NCBI GenBank assembly: GCA_964481145.1
Contig: CAYZTA010000024.1
Span: 1 to 64,000, forward strand
Direction of reading: 5' to 3'
Origin: Sandaracinus sp964481145
GTDB lineage: Bacteria; Myxococcota_A; Polyangia; Polyangiales; Sandaracinaceae
DNA length: 64,000 bases
Made by a program: the position numbers and the translations under genes. How positions within the stretch are numbered: the stretch's first letter is position 1; every line of letters starts with the position of its first letter. A model generated the notes under the pieces. The model saw only the letters and a list, made by a program, of their open reading frames with translations, was not told where the DNA came from and ran no database searches. This document shows, piece after piece, positions 8,729 to 18,108 of this stretch.

Positions 8729-9558
8729 CCGAGTGGCTCCGGCGGGTTTTGTTCTTACCTCCGCAGGCCTCGAGCGTCGCGCCCGAAATCGACGCACTGC
8801 ATTTTTCAGTCGCGGCTCTGACGACCATTGCAGCGTGCGTCGTGTTCGGGACCGCGCTCGTGTTCGTGTGGCGCTATCATCGCTCGAAGCGCGGCGCTCT
8901 CACCGAGCACGTCGCCGCGTCGCGCTCCTTCGAGACCGTCGCGATCAGCTCGGTGCTCGCGATCTTCATCCTCTTCTGGATCATTGGCTATGGACAGTAT
9001 GCGAAGCTGCGCGTCGCGCCGACCGACAGCATCGACGTCTGGGTGATCGCGCGCCAATGGATGTGGCAGTTCGCATCGAGCGATGGCCTGCACAGCGAAG
9101 CGATCCTCGTGGTCCCGCGAGATCACGACATTCGACTCCACCTCACGAGCCGTGACGTGATCCACTCGCTCTTCGTACCCGCATTCCGCATCAAACAAGA
9201 TTTGGTCCCAGGGATCACGACCAGCGCATGGTTTCGCGCACGCGAAGAAGGCAGCTTTCCGCTCTTCTGCGCCGAGTACTGCGGCACCGACCACTCGCGC
9301 ATGCGCGTCTCGGTGCTCGTCCTTTCACCCGAGGACTACGCCCTCTATCGAGATGCACAGCTCGAGATCGAGCAAGACGGCACGGCGCGTTTGGACGACG
9401 TCGGCGAGCGCGCGCGCGCGCCTCGGCGAACGTGCCGCAGCAAGGTACGGCTGCCTCGCGTGCCACACGCTCGACGGCCAATCCCACATCGCGCCCTCGT
9501 GGGCGGGCTTATGGAATCGCGAGCGCGCGCTGACCGACGGTCGTACGCGCGTCGCTGA
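8725..9558 (+). CDS. coxB: cytochrome c oxidase subunit II, frameshifted before its cytochrome c domain
   Basis: Subunit II of a caa3-type haem-copper oxidase. Two N-terminal transmembrane helices (about 30-50 and 72-92) precede the periplasmic cupredoxin domain. The CuA site is complete: the DVIHSLFVPAF histidine and CAEYCGTDHSRM with both Cys, Glu, His and Met. The frame is valid to about 9407. A (GC)7 run at 9408-9421 follows, after which this frame gives Arg-rich nonsense to 9558, while frame 2 continues with a cytochrome c domain (9422-9751). Loss of one GC unit exactly accounts for the shift. As read, the ORF is 277 residues; repaired, it would be about 342. Confidence 0.85.
   Translation: MTEWLRRVLFLPPQASSVAPEIDALHFSVAALTTIAACVVFGTALVFVWRYHRSKRGALTEHVAASRSFETVAISSVLAIFILFWIIGYGQYAKLRVAPTDSIDVWVIARQWMWQFASSDGLHSEAILVVPRDHDIRLHLTSRDVIHSLFVPAFRIKQDLVPGITTSAWFRAREEGSFPLFCAEYCGTDHSRMRVSVLVLSPEDYALYRDAQLEIEQDGTARLDDVGERARAPRRTCRSKVRLPRVPHARRPIPHRALVGGLMESRARADRRSYARR
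9408..9421. repeat. (GC)7 dinucleotide run at coxB frameshift
   Basis: Seven GC units run from 9408 to 9421 at the junction between the CuA domain and the cytochrome c domain of coxB. Upstream coding is in frame 1 and downstream coding in frame 2. Loss of two bases gives exactly this shift. Such runs are prone to replication slippage and also to sequencing error. Confidence 0.8.
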
Positions 9559-9751
9559 TGTGGCCTATTTGACGGAGTCGATGATGCGACCCGACGCCGA
9601 CGTGGTGCTTGGCTTTCGACCGGTGATGCCGAGCTATCGCGGTGTGCTCGAGGCCGCGGATGTGGCCGCGATCGTAGAGCTGATCCATTCGCTACGAGAC
9701 ACGCCGATCGAACCTGCCGTGCGCCTCCCACACGTCGGAGAAGTGCAGTGA
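9422..9751 (+). pseudogene. coxB: cytochrome c domain of coxB, separated by frameshift
   Basis: This is the C-terminal domain expected on caa3-type subunit II, lying in the +1 frame relative to coxB. It reads LGERAAARYGCLACHT (haem CxxCH), GQSHIAPSWAGLW, and GFRPVMPSYRG with the axial Met, then a helix AADVAAIVELIHSL. All landmarks of a small class I cytochrome c are present, so the domain itself is intact. It has no good start of its own; the only upstream in-frame ATG (9353) lies inside the CuA-domain coding region. It ends in TGA overlapping the GTG of ctaD. Confidence 0.8.
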
Positions 9752-11349
9752 ATTACCTCGAAGGCCGGCGCACTTGGTTCGGATGGTTCTTCACGCAAGA
9801 CCACAAGCGCATCGGAGTCATGTTTCTGATCGCCACGGCGTGTGCGCTGGCGTTGGGAGGCTTCTTCGCGCTCGCGCTTCGACTGGAGCTCGCCACCCCC
9901 GAAGCGGACCTCGTCACGCCTGCCATCTACAACCGACTCTTCACGATGCACGGCGTGATCATGGTCTGGCTCTTCATGATCCCCGCGATCCCATCGGGCT
10001 TCGGAAACTTCCTCGTCCCCTTGATGATCGGCGCCCGCGACGTCGCCTTTCCTCGCCTCAATCTCGCGAGCTTTTGGCTCTACGTCCTCGGCGCCCTCAT
10101 CACCGTGATTGGCATGTTCGCGGGCGGCGCCGACACAGGATGGACATTCTACGTCCCTTACGCATCGAGCTCGCCGACCGTCGTCATCCCGATCCTCGTG
10201 GGCGTGTTCGTCCTCGGCATCTCATCCATCTTCTCCGGGCTCAACTTCATCACCACCATCCACACCCTTCGAACGGAGCACCTGCGATGGCGTGACCTTC
10301 CGCTCTTCGTGTGGACGATTTATGCGACGAGCATCATCCTCGTGATTGCCACGCCGGTGCTCGGCATGACGCTCGCTCTCGTGGCGCTCGACGCGGGCTT
10401 CGATCTCAGCGTCTTCGATGCCGCTCGCGGCGGCGATCCGATCCTCTATCAGCACCTCTTCTGGTTCTACTCTCATCCTGCCGTCTACATCATGGTGCTC
10501 CCTGCGATGGGGGTGATCACCGAAGTGGTGTGCACGTTCTCGCGCCGCAATCCGCTCAGCTATCGCGTCCTCGTCGTGTCCACGCTCGGGATCGCGTTCG
10601 TCGGATTTCTGGCCTGGGGACACCACATGTTCACCGCCGGGATGAGCACGCTCGGGGTCGCCGCGTTCGGCATTCTCTCGATGCTCGTCTCGGTCTTCAG
10701 CGCGATCAAAGTCTTCACTTGGGTGGGGACGTTGTGGCGAGGTTCGATCTCGCTCACCACCCCCTTCGTGTACGCGAGCGCGTTCCTCTTTCTTTTTTTG
10801 TTCGGTGGAATGTCGGGGATCGCCGTTGCCACCACGAGCCTCGATGTGCATTGGCACGACACCTATTTCGTCGTGGCTCATTTCCATTTCATCATGGTCG
10901 GCGGAACGCTGACCGCGTACCTCGCTGCGCTCCATTACTGGTTTCCCAAAATCACGGGCCGACGTTATCCGGAACGATGGGGGATGAGCGGCGCCGTGAT
11001 GGTGTTTTGGGGCTTCCTTGCCACCTTCACGCCGCAGTTCCTGCTCGGCAATGCCGGCATGCCGCGTCGATACGCGACGTATCCGGCCGAATATCAGGCG
11101 CTCCACGCGATCAGCACCGCGGGCTCGTGGGTGCTCGGCGCGGGGCTCGTGCTGACGCTCATCGTGTTGCTCATCGCGTTTGTCCGTGGACCGCGTCCTC
11201 CCCCCACCCCGGGGGCCCCGCCGCATTCCTTAGGCCCCACCCCTCCCCCACCGCCCGTTCACAACTGGGGGACGACACCTACTTTCGAGCGAGGTGTCTA
11301 TGACTACACCACGCTCATCATCGAGCCTCATGCGACCCAGCATCGCTGA
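9748..11349 (+). CDS. ctaD: cytochrome c oxidase subunit I
   Basis: Catalytic subunit of the haem-copper oxidase: O2 reduction plus proton pumping in the inner membrane. The 533 residues show about twelve helices and all metal ligands: MHGVIM (low-spin haem His), YSHPAVYI (CuB His and the cross-linked Tyr), WGHHMF (two CuB His) and AHFHFIM (haem a and a3 His). The YSHP motif instead of HPEV marks the A2 subfamily. The K-channel lysine is in SAIKVFTW, and the D-channel Asp in MIGARDVAF. A proline-rich tail (about 478-515) is unusual but short. The GTG start overlaps the stop of the cytochrome domain. The 3' end overlaps ctaE by 50 nt. Confidence 0.95.
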   Translation: MNYLEGRRTWFGWFFTQDHKRIGVMFLIATACALALGGFFALALRLELATPEADLVTPAIYNRLFTMHGVIMVWLFMIPAIPSGFGNFLVPLMIGARDVAFPRLNLASFWLYVLGALITVIGMFAGGADTGWTFYVPYASSSPTVVIPILVGVFVLGISSIFSGLNFITTIHTLRTEHLRWRDLPLFVWTIYATSIILVIATPVLGMTLALVALDAGFDLSVFDAARGGDPILYQHLFWFYSHPAVYIMVLPAMGVITEVVCTFSRRNPLSYRVLVVSTLGIAFVGFLAWGHHMFTAGMSTLGVAAFGILSMLVSVFSAIKVFTWVGTLWRGSISLTTPFVYASAFLFLFLFGGMSGIAVATTSLDVHWHDTYFVVAHFHFIMVGGTLTAYLAALHYWFPKITGRRYPERWGMSGAVMVFWGFLATFTPQFLLGNAGMPRRYATYPAEYQALHAISTAGSWVLGAGLVLTLIVLLIAFVRGPRPPPTPGAPPHSLGPTPPPPPVHNWGTTPTFERGVYDYTTLIIEPHATQHR

Positions 11350-11599
11350 ACCCTTCGTCACGCTCGAGCAACAAGCGCACGCCGTGCGAGTCGGCATGTG
11401 GGCCTTTTTGGCGAGCGAAGTCCTCCTCTTCGCCGGGCTCTTTGCGCTCATAGCGGGTCAGGCGATTCACTTTCCTCATGGATATGAGTTCATGAGACTC
11501 TCGAGGGCATCCAACACCATCCGCATCGCTGCCCTCGGTTGTCTCGGGTTTGTGTTCTTGCTCCTTGGTTTCGTATCCTTGGATGTCGCGACGCGTTGA
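11300..11599 (+). CDS. ctaE: very short cytochrome c oxidase subunit III
   Basis: The N-terminal half is clearly subunit III: VTLEQQAHAVRVGMWAFLASEV followed by LLFAGLFALIA. Subunit III normally has about 200 residues and five helices in caa3 oxidases. Here a second hydrophobic segment (LGCLGFVFLLLGFVSLDV) follows at once and the protein ends at 99 residues. The second helix resembles a join of helix 2 with a later helix, which would fit an internal deletion. The conserved acidic residues and lipid-binding region of full-length subunit III are absent. ATG 11300 is preceded by GAGCGAGG. The stop lies 27 nt before the convergent pirin gene. Confidence 0.7.
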   Translation: MTTPRSSSSLMRPSIAEPFVTLEQQAHAVRVGMWAFLASEVLLFAGLFALIAGQAIHFPHGYEFMRLSRASNTIRIAALGCLGFVFLLLGFVSLDVATR

Positions 11600-11626
11600 G
11601 CCGAACGAAACGCAGAGCCATTCTGC

Positions 11627-12538
11627 TCAATCTTCGAGATGGCCGAACTTACCTGAGCTGAAATCGTCGAACGCCTGCACGATCTCTTCGCGCGTGTTCA
11701 TCACGAAAGGGCCGTACTGAGCGATGGATTCGAGGATGGGCTCGCCGCTCATCAAAAGAAGCTGCGCTTCGACCTCCGCCTCGATATGCACACGTTCACC
11801 AGTGTTTTTGAACGTGACGAAATCATGGAGCCGCGCCGAGCGTCCTTGGACGTTCACGTCTCCCTTCATCACGAGGAGCCCCACATTCCACGAAGAAGGA
11901 AAATCGAAATCCACGTTTCCTTTCGCGTTCAATCGCACATCGAAGAGGCCAATCGGCGAGAATGTCTTCGCCGGACCGAGCACCCCTTGATACTCCCCCG
12001 CGATGACTCGCACCGAGCCTGCATCATCCGCCAAGTCGACGTGACCCATCTGCTCCGCGAGAAGTGCCTGATAGCGCGGAGGAGCCATCTTGTGCTTTTT
12101 CGGAAGATTCACCCAGAGCTGCGCCATGTGGAACGGCCCACCGCGCCGAGCATAATTCTCTTCGTGATACTCCTTGTGAAGCACGCCAGAGGCAGCCGTC
12201 ATCCACTGCACGTCTCCCGGCCCAATCACGCCGCCGCCACCCGCGCTGTCGTGATGCGCCACGCTGCCCTGCCATGCGATTGTCACGGTCTCGAAGCCGC
12301 GATGCGGATGCACGCCGACGCCCCGAGGACGGCTCGTCGGTGAGTAGTCATACGCAGGATGATAATCGAGCAGCAGAAACGGATTCAGTCTCCGCACGGC
12401 CTCCGGAATGTTCGAAAAATAGCCGGCGACCCGAAATCCATCGCCGACCCAATGCACGCCAGGTGCTTCGAAAATACCATCGATTTCGCGCATGGTTTTC
12501 ATCGCGTGCGAAGTCGTGTGCTCCGGTTGAGTGTTCAT
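11627..12538 (-). CDS. pirin family protein
   Basis: A 303-residue bicupin of the pirin family, cytoplasmic iron-binding proteins; some members have quercetin 2,3-dioxygenase activity and others affect metabolic regulation. Metal ligands are visible in the N-terminal cupin: VHPHRGFETV gives two His, and SGVLHKEYHEE gives the third His and the Glu. The WVNLPKKHKMAPPRYQ segment and the C-terminal LMSGEPILESIAQYGPFVMNT are classical pirin. I choose the ATG at 12538, preceded by GGAG, rather than the longer 12604 form. It stands alone, convergent with the act/cox operon. Confidence 0.92.
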   Translation of the reverse strand: MNTQPEHTTSHAMKTMREIDGIFEAPGVHWVGDGFRVAGYFSNIPEAVRRLNPFLLLDYHPAYDYSPTSRPRGVGVHPHRGFETVTIAWQGSVAHHDSAGGGGVIGPGDVQWMTAASGVLHKEYHEENYARRGGPFHMAQLWVNLPKKHKMAPPRYQALLAEQMGHVDLADDAGSVRVIAGEYQGVLGPAKTFSPIGLFDVRLNAKGNVDFDFPSSWNVGLLVMKGDVNVQGRSARLHDFVTFKNTGERVHIEAEVEAQLLLMSGEPILESIAQYGPFVMNTREEIVQAFDDFSSGKFGHLED

Positions 12539-12635
12539 ACTTGCATCTCCTATGCAGGCAAGATGACCAGTGGGCGCCTTAGAAACAAGATTCATCCATG
12601 GCATTCACTGTTCCATATGCAATCACAATCCGTGA

Positions 12636-15600
12636 TCACGACCATGAGGTCGATTGAGTTCGGGGGTCGTGCGTGACAGTGGGGATCGTGAAGTAAAAGG
12701 TGCTGCCTTCGCCGAGTGTACTTTCGGCCCAAATGCGCCCTCCGTGGGCTTCGACGAGCCCCTTTACAATGGGCAACCCAAGCCCCGCGCCGCGGCGTTC
12801 TGACTTGCGTGTCTGCCAGAACCGTTCGAACACGTGCGGCAAATCGTCTGGATAGATCCCCATCCCAGTGTCCGTTACCCAAAACAGAACAGAATCAGCT
12901 CTCGACTTCGCACCCACCGTGATGCACCCCCCCGGCTTCGTGAATTTGATCGCATTTCCGATGAGGTTATCGAAAATCTGGAAAAGGCGATCGCGATCAC
13001 CCCATACGTCTTCGAGTACGGGCGTCATCTCGGAACGTAAATGGACTGCGGCTGAGCTTGCGATGAGCTTCTGAGCATCGATACAGTCCAGCACGATTTG
13101 CCGTGAGGGCACACGGTCTGGCTCGATGATGAGACGGCCACCTTCGATTCGTGTGACGTCGAGCAGGTCACGAATGAGACGATTCATGCGGTTGACCGAA
13201 CGTTCGATCATCTCCGCTGACTTCGTGGGCGATTGATTCGAGACAGCTCCCGATCGTTGGAGGAGATTGGCCTGCATGAGAATCGCATTCAGAGGATTTC
13301 GAAGATCATGAGCCACAATCCCGAGCACCTCGTCCCGTGAATCGATTGCGCGTTGCGCAATCTGATAGAGACGAGCGCTGTCGACGGCGAGTGCTGCTCG
13401 AAATGCTGCCTTTTCGATCAATCGAACATCCACATCTGTATAAAAGCGCCCCTGAGAGCGAATCACGGTCATGGATCCAACGATTCGTCCATGCGCCAAA
13501 AGGGGGACCGCCACGAGCGAGCTCACTTCGAGCTCATGGAGGATTTGCCGATGCTCCTCGCTTTGGGCGAGAGCGTCCAGATACTCCGTCGTGATGTGTG
13601 AGATCAAAAAAGGCTTTTTGGTTTCGAAGACGTCGGAGCCGAGATAAGGCTGACGTCGATCGAGTTCCACGTTCTGGAGCCTCTGCGCGAGCACGGCTTT
13701 GTTCGGATCGCGATGCACAGCGACGAGGCGACGAATCTTTCCATCCTCTTCGGTCACATCGACGACGCAGAGGTCGGCAAGATCCGTGGCCACGAGTCTT
13801 GCGACGTTTCGTGCTGTCTCTTGGTAGTCGAGTGTCAATGCGAGTTCGGATCCGAACTCTGCAAGAAAGCTTTGCTCCTTTTCGACCCGCTTCTGTTCTG
13901 TGATGTCGCGAAGTGCCACGGTGAGGATCTTCGTCCCGTCCACTTCAAGCTTCGAAATGGCGGCATCGATGGAGAACTCTTCACCGTTCTTTCGTAAGCC
14001 CGAAAGAGCGCGATGACCCGTGCGTCGCGCGGTGTCCGGTCCCAGTGCGAATCTCTTGACGTGTTCGTGGTGGAGCGCTCGAAATCGTTTGGCAATCAAG
14101 ATATCCAGGGGCGCACCAATGGCTTCCTCTTTCGAATACCCGAAGGTCTTTTCAGCACCTTCGTTGAAGAGAGTGATCCGCTGCTCCTCGTCGATCGAGA
14201 TGATCGCATCTGCAGAAATCGAAACGATTCCTGATGACTTTGCTTCTGCGATGCGAAGCGCTTCTTCGCGTTGCTTGCGTTCGGTGATGTCGTGAGTAAT
14301 CCCAAATCCACTCAAAAAATTTCCATGTTCATCGAATTCGAGGTTGGCCTTCTCGCGCACCCATTTGATTCGTCCCTCGGCGATGATTCGATATTCGATG
14401 TCGTAAAGTTGCCCGTGCACGGCATGGGTCCATGCTTCATTGACACATGACCTGTCATCCGGATGAACACACGAAATGAACCTCTCGTGGGTCATCGGAG
14501 TCCCAAGCGGCACTCCGAAAATACGATAGGCTTCGGCGGACCAACACAACGCTTCGGTTCCTAGGTCGATTCGCCAACTGCCAATATTCGCCACGGCTTG
14601 TGCGCGATTGAGATCGTCGTTGCTACGTTGAAGAGATTTCTCGAGCTGCTTTCGTTCACTCACGTCGCGCACGAGTGCCTGCCATCGGCCGTCGGGAAGA
14701 ATGTTCGAGCTGACTTCGACAGGCAGAAGAGTGCCGTCTTTCTTCCGCATCTTCCATTCGCCGACCACCACTTCGCCTTTGAGCATTTGGGATTTTGACC
14801 ATAGAAGTCGTTCGATATCCTCCGCGGGAAGCAGTTCGACAATGGGTTTGCCCACGATCTCCTCGCGAGAGTAACCGAACATTTGACATCCGGTGGAGTT
14901 GACATCCGTATAGTATCCCTCGAGGTTTGCGATGAAGATTCCGTCTGGGGCTTGCTCGATGAGAGCTCGAGTCTGCATTCGACTCACCTCGAGCGCTTCG
15001 TGAACTCGATTCAAGGGAACCGCCGTGACGATGAGCAGGAAAAGCCCCAACATGGTCATGGCCGACGCGAGAATGGCAAGCACCGTCGAGAGCTCCTCGA
15101 CATCGAGCAGCCTCATCTCATGGGTCACGACCAGGCCGACCAGCACGGGAGCCAGCATGGACGGGAGCACGAGACGCCTCAGCAACACACCTCCCGGACC
15201 TTCAGAAGTGACGACACGCATCACTCCTCTCGTCGGACGCTCGAACAAGAGCCCCAAAGAAATCGAGAGTAAGGCAATCGCCGCTGGCAGCGCCACCCCG
15301 GCGGTGGGGACACGAGGCCACCTGTAGAGCAGCCCCGTATTGAAAGCGAATCCGAGGAGTGCAGTGAACGCTGTGAAGCCGGCACCAAGGATCAACCATT
15401 CCGATGGACGTGTGCGTGCTGTGGGGCGGAGATCGAAAACGAGCAATGCGCTCGAAAGGAAGGTCAGAGCCAACGCGGTCATGGGCGCAGGACGCCCAAT
15501 GCGTGGATCTGCATCGTGTCCGAGGAAGAGCTGGTTGATTCTCAAATCGAGATTGAGCGCATATTCGGCGAGCGTCCCAAGGCCGATCGTAAGAACCACC

Positions 15601-15950
15601 GTTGCGGCCAGCACAGACAGGATCCACTGTGGGCCTCTGATGTCTTTGCGAGCACGCAAAGCCCCTGCGATGCCCATCAACAATATGGCGAAAGCGGCGT
15701 TCGGGTACATCTGCGGCCGGTTCGGTAGGATGGCCGTCAGAAAAGTCGTTCCCACGGCACCGCTCAGCAGGCCAAAAGCGCCGATCGCGGCGCCCACGAA
15801 GCAGAGCCAGCGGCCCGTTCGCACGTAACGAGAGTGCGATTCTTGCCCAGCATCACGAGCCGTGGGAGTTGCCGAGATGAGTCGCGAGTCCGTTTTGGGA
15901 TCTCGATGACTCGACAGAACCATTCCTTGTGCCGTCCGAAGCTCAGCCAT
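12636..15950 (-). CDS. membrane PAS/GAF sensor histidine kinase
   Basis: A sensor kinase of about 1104 residues. The N-terminal 310 residues hold about eight hydrophobic helices, a membrane sensor that I do not recognise. Then come three PAS domains (about 325-430, 455-560 and 575-690), a GAF domain (about 705-850), the dimerisation/phosphoacceptor domain with AHDLRNPLN (His, about 870), and an ATPase domain with DNLIGNAIKF (N), DTGMGI (G1), FERFW (F) and GAGLGLPI (G2). All catalytic boxes are intact, so it should phosphorylate a separate response regulator; none is adjacent. The start is uncertain: ATG 15950 or TTG 15968, neither with a good ribosome site. Confidence 0.88.
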   Translation of the reverse strand: MAELRTAQGMVLSSHRDPKTDSRLISATPTARDAGQESHSRYVRTGRWLCFVGAAIGAFGLLSGAVGTTFLTAILPNRPQMYPNAAFAILLMGIAGALRARKDIRGPQWILSVLAATVVLTIGLGTLAEYALNLDLRINQLFLGHDADPRIGRPAPMTALALTFLSSALLVFDLRPTARTRPSEWLILGAGFTAFTALLGFAFNTGLLYRWPRVPTAGVALPAAIALLSISLGLLFERPTRGVMRVVTSEGPGGVLLRRLVLPSMLAPVLVGLVVTHEMRLLDVEELSTVLAILASAMTMLGLFLLIVTAVPLNRVHEALEVSRMQTRALIEQAPDGIFIANLEGYYTDVNSTGCQMFGYSREEIVGKPIVELLPAEDIERLLWSKSQMLKGEVVVGEWKMRKKDGTLLPVEVSSNILPDGRWQALVRDVSERKQLEKSLQRSNDDLNRAQAVANIGSWRIDLGTEALCWSAEAYRIFGVPLGTPMTHERFISCVHPDDRSCVNEAWTHAVHGQLYDIEYRIIAEGRIKWVREKANLEFDEHGNFLSGFGITHDITERKQREEALRIAEAKSSGIVSISADAIISIDEEQRITLFNEGAEKTFGYSKEEAIGAPLDILIAKRFRALHHEHVKRFALGPDTARRTGHRALSGLRKNGEEFSIDAAISKLEVDGTKILTVALRDITEQKRVEKEQSFLAEFGSELALTLDYQETARNVARLVATDLADLCVVDVTEEDGKIRRLVAVHRDPNKAVLAQRLQNVELDRRQPYLGSDVFETKKPFLISHITTEYLDALAQSEEHRQILHELEVSSLVAVPLLAHGRIVGSMTVIRSQGRFYTDVDVRLIEKAAFRAALAVDSARLYQIAQRAIDSRDEVLGIVAHDLRNPLNAILMQANLLQRSGAVSNQSPTKSAEMIERSVNRMNRLIRDLLDVTRIEGGRLIIEPDRVPSRQIVLDCIDAQKLIASSAAVHLRSEMTPVLEDVWGDRDRLFQIFDNLIGNAIKFTKPGGCITVGAKSRADSVLFWVTDTGMGIYPDDLPHVFERFWQTRKSERRGAGLGLPIVKGLVEAHGGRIWAESTLGEGSTFYFTIPTVTHDPRTQSTSWS

Positions 15951-16028
15951 ATTTGACACATGAGGCAAAAAGGAACTCGTGAATTATTGCGACGTGCGCA
16001 AAGATTCATGAGTTCGTGCAGCAGAGTG

Positions 16029-17285
16029 TCAATCGCCCAATATCGATTTTACGAGACGGAGATCGTCACGCAACATTCGCGGAAGAAGGAACGCGCTTCG
16101 AACGTGCTCCCGAGCTGCTCGACCAAACGTGTGGCGCGCCGCCGGATTCGAGAGAAGCTCGATCATACGAGCGGCGCATGTGTCGACACTGTCAACGAGA
16201 TAGCGATCGTAGCCCGCTGGAAACTGCATCGGAATGCCTCCTGCGCGTCCAGCGACCACGGGTCTGGCTTTCCAGAACGACTCAGAAACCACCAAACCAA
16301 ATCCTTCTCGCAGTGATTTTTGAATGACCAGATCGCATGCCCGCTGAAACGCGTTGACCTCCATGCTCCCCACGCCAGCGAGATTGGTGAACACGTAAAT
16401 GTTTGGATCCCCGTCGACCTCTCTTTGTACGAGCGCGTGGATTTGCCAACCTTCCGGATCATCTCCTGCGACTGCCCCGACGAGTGCGAGTTGGAGCCCT
16501 TGGATTTCTTTTTTTGCGATTCGATATGCGTGGATCGCTCCCATCGGGTCTTTCCAAGGATCGAAGCGCGAGACTTGAACCACGAGGGGGCGATGAACAT
16601 CGACTCCCGCGTTGGCGATGACTTCGCGGCAAAGTGCCTCAGACAATTCCATGTTTTTGGTGGAAAAAGGATCGATCGCCGGAGCGATGAAGGCGATTCT
16701 CTTGCCCTCGAGTCCCGGAAGCACGAACTCCTTCATCGTGAACACGATGGCGTCGTAGCTCCGGAGATACGGCAATAGAAAAGACGCGACTTCCTTGTTT
16801 GGAGCTGACGTGTCGATATGACAACGCCAGATCCATTTCGCGTCTCTCCGCCCCGCCGCCTCTCGGAATGCCGCGGGTTGGGGATCGTGAACGATGAACA
16901 CGTCGTAGTGATCTTCGAGACAGTTTGCGCTCTCGCGGTTCACATGCAGATAAATCGCTTTGTCCATCTCGGACAGTGGATAGGAAGCGCCTTGGAGAGC
17001 GTTGTGGATTGATTTCGTGACCTGAAAGAACTCCGGCGTACCTTGGATGAGTCGCCAGTTTGCGTTGAGTCCGAGTGCACGTGAGAGCGGCACGAGACGC
17101 GAGAGGAGTTCGGCGACACCACCGCCGAAGCCGGTAGAGTTCAAGTGACATATACGAACTCCGCGCAGCTCACGTGCGAGTTGCTCGATTTCATCGATGG
17201 TCTCGTCATCGGTGATGCGCCGATAGTTCTCGACGTTGGTGAACGGCGCAGAGCAGAACGGATGAACCGACACTTTAGGCAACAT
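16029..17285 (-). CDS. treT: trehalose glycosyltransferring synthase (GT4)
   Basis: A 418-residue GT-B glycosyltransferase of family GT4, closest in my recognition to TreT, which makes trehalose from a nucleotide-diphosphate glucose and glucose. Supporting motifs are HLNSTGFGGGVAELL at the N-terminal nucleotide-sugar domain, HDPQPAA, WRCHIDTS, the SRFDPWKDP hinge segment, and KSLREGFGLVVSESFWKARP with the family's E-x7-E region, then AGGIPMQ. Trehalose is an osmolyte and stress protectant. The family assignment is firm; the exact donor cannot be told. It lies upstream of the histidine kinase with 78 nt between. Confidence 0.82.
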   Translation of the reverse strand: MLPKVSVHPFCSAPFTNVENYRRITDDETIDEIEQLARELRGVRICHLNSTGFGGGVAELLSRLVPLSRALGLNANWRLIQGTPEFFQVTKSIHNALQGASYPLSEMDKAIYLHVNRESANCLEDHYDVFIVHDPQPAAFREAAGRRDAKWIWRCHIDTSAPNKEVASFLLPYLRSYDAIVFTMKEFVLPGLEGKRIAFIAPAIDPFSTKNMELSEALCREVIANAGVDVHRPLVVQVSRFDPWKDPMGAIHAYRIAKKEIQGLQLALVGAVAGDDPEGWQIHALVQREVDGDPNIYVFTNLAGVGSMEVNAFQRACDLVIQKSLREGFGLVVSESFWKARPVVAGRAGGIPMQFPAGYDRYLVDSVDTCAARMIELLSNPAARHTFGRAAREHVRSAFLLPRMLRDDLRLVKSILGD

Positions 17286-17337
17286 ACGTTCATTTCACGC
17301 ACGATCTGTGCCTAAGGGCCCGGGTATGCCGTCTCGA

Positions 17338-17997
17338 TCAGTCCGCGAAAGCGATCGGTAAAGAAATGATCCAGAGGAGGCTTCCGAAAAGGACGAGCAA
17401 AGAGAAGACCGACAGCACACGTCGCGCTCGTTTGCGTGCGAGCTTCTCGCTGAGACCCGCGAGTGATGAAGACGCGCTCAACAGGACAGTCATCATCGCA
17501 TAGTTGTCACTCGTGGAGTTATATGCCATGGCTCGTTGTCCCGAGCGCGATGATTGTTCGAGGAGCTCGTCTCCATGTCGTGTTTCGGCACGTTCATATT
17601 CGGGCATCGTGAAAGGCGTGTGCGGTGCCCCTTCGGGGTCTTGTTGACGTGCATACGTCCATGCCTCGAACGCTCGTTTCATGATCGGACGAAAACTTTC
17701 TCGATAGAACTGCGCCGTTTCCGTATCTCCTTGGTGCTCGGATTCGTGATACTGAATGAATGTGGCGATATCGAGCATCGAATGCTGATTGCTTATCAAA
17801 TGCGCCTCCGTGGCTCGCATTTGCGCACCCATGGTCTCGACAATCGCAAACGCCTGACGGCCTCCCCAAAGCGTGGATTGGAAAGCACACCACGCCGTTG
17901 CGAGTGTCGCCACCGTCACGATAGCCACAGTATAACGTCCCGTGCCTCGAAGCTCTTCCGGGATCTCAGGCGGTTCGAAGTCACCCACGTGTCTCAC
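17338..17997 (-). CDS. membrane protein of unknown function
   Basis: About 219 residues with one helix near the N-terminus (TVAIVTVATLATAWCAFQS), a long soluble middle rich in Glu/Gln/His (about 45-160) and two C-terminal helices around 165-215, one ending WIISLPIAFAD. I recognise no family with certainty; the pattern of one plus two helices with W.AFQSTLWGG recalls DUF4337-type proteins. The frame stays open to 18144, but that would overlap the divergent gene at 18109, so I use a GTG at 17997; the true start may differ. It lies upstream of treT with 52 nt between and may be cotranscribed. Confidence 0.6.
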   Translation of the reverse strand: MRHVGDFEPPEIPEELRGTGRYTVAIVTVATLATAWCAFQSTLWGGRQAFAIVETMGAQMRATEAHLISNQHSMLDIATFIQYHESEHQGDTETAQFYRESFRPIMKRAFEAWTYARQQDPEGAPHTPFTMPEYERAETRHGDELLEQSSRSGQRAMAYNSTSDNYAMMTVLLSASSSLAGLSEKLARKRARRVLSVFSLLVLFGSLLWIISLPIAFAD

Positions 17998-18108
17998 GTC
18001 GATTGCATTGCGCGGACCACTCCACGGCACTCGTAGGAGCCACAGGCGATGGCATACAGTTCGCGTCACGAAGAGGGGAGAGTGCTCGCTCGATTTTGAA
18101 AGCGACTC

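Noticed and set aside
10222..11226. 334-residue minus-strand open frame inside ctaD
   Set aside because: It is the antisense shadow of ctaD, with highly charged His/Arg/Glu composition and no family match.
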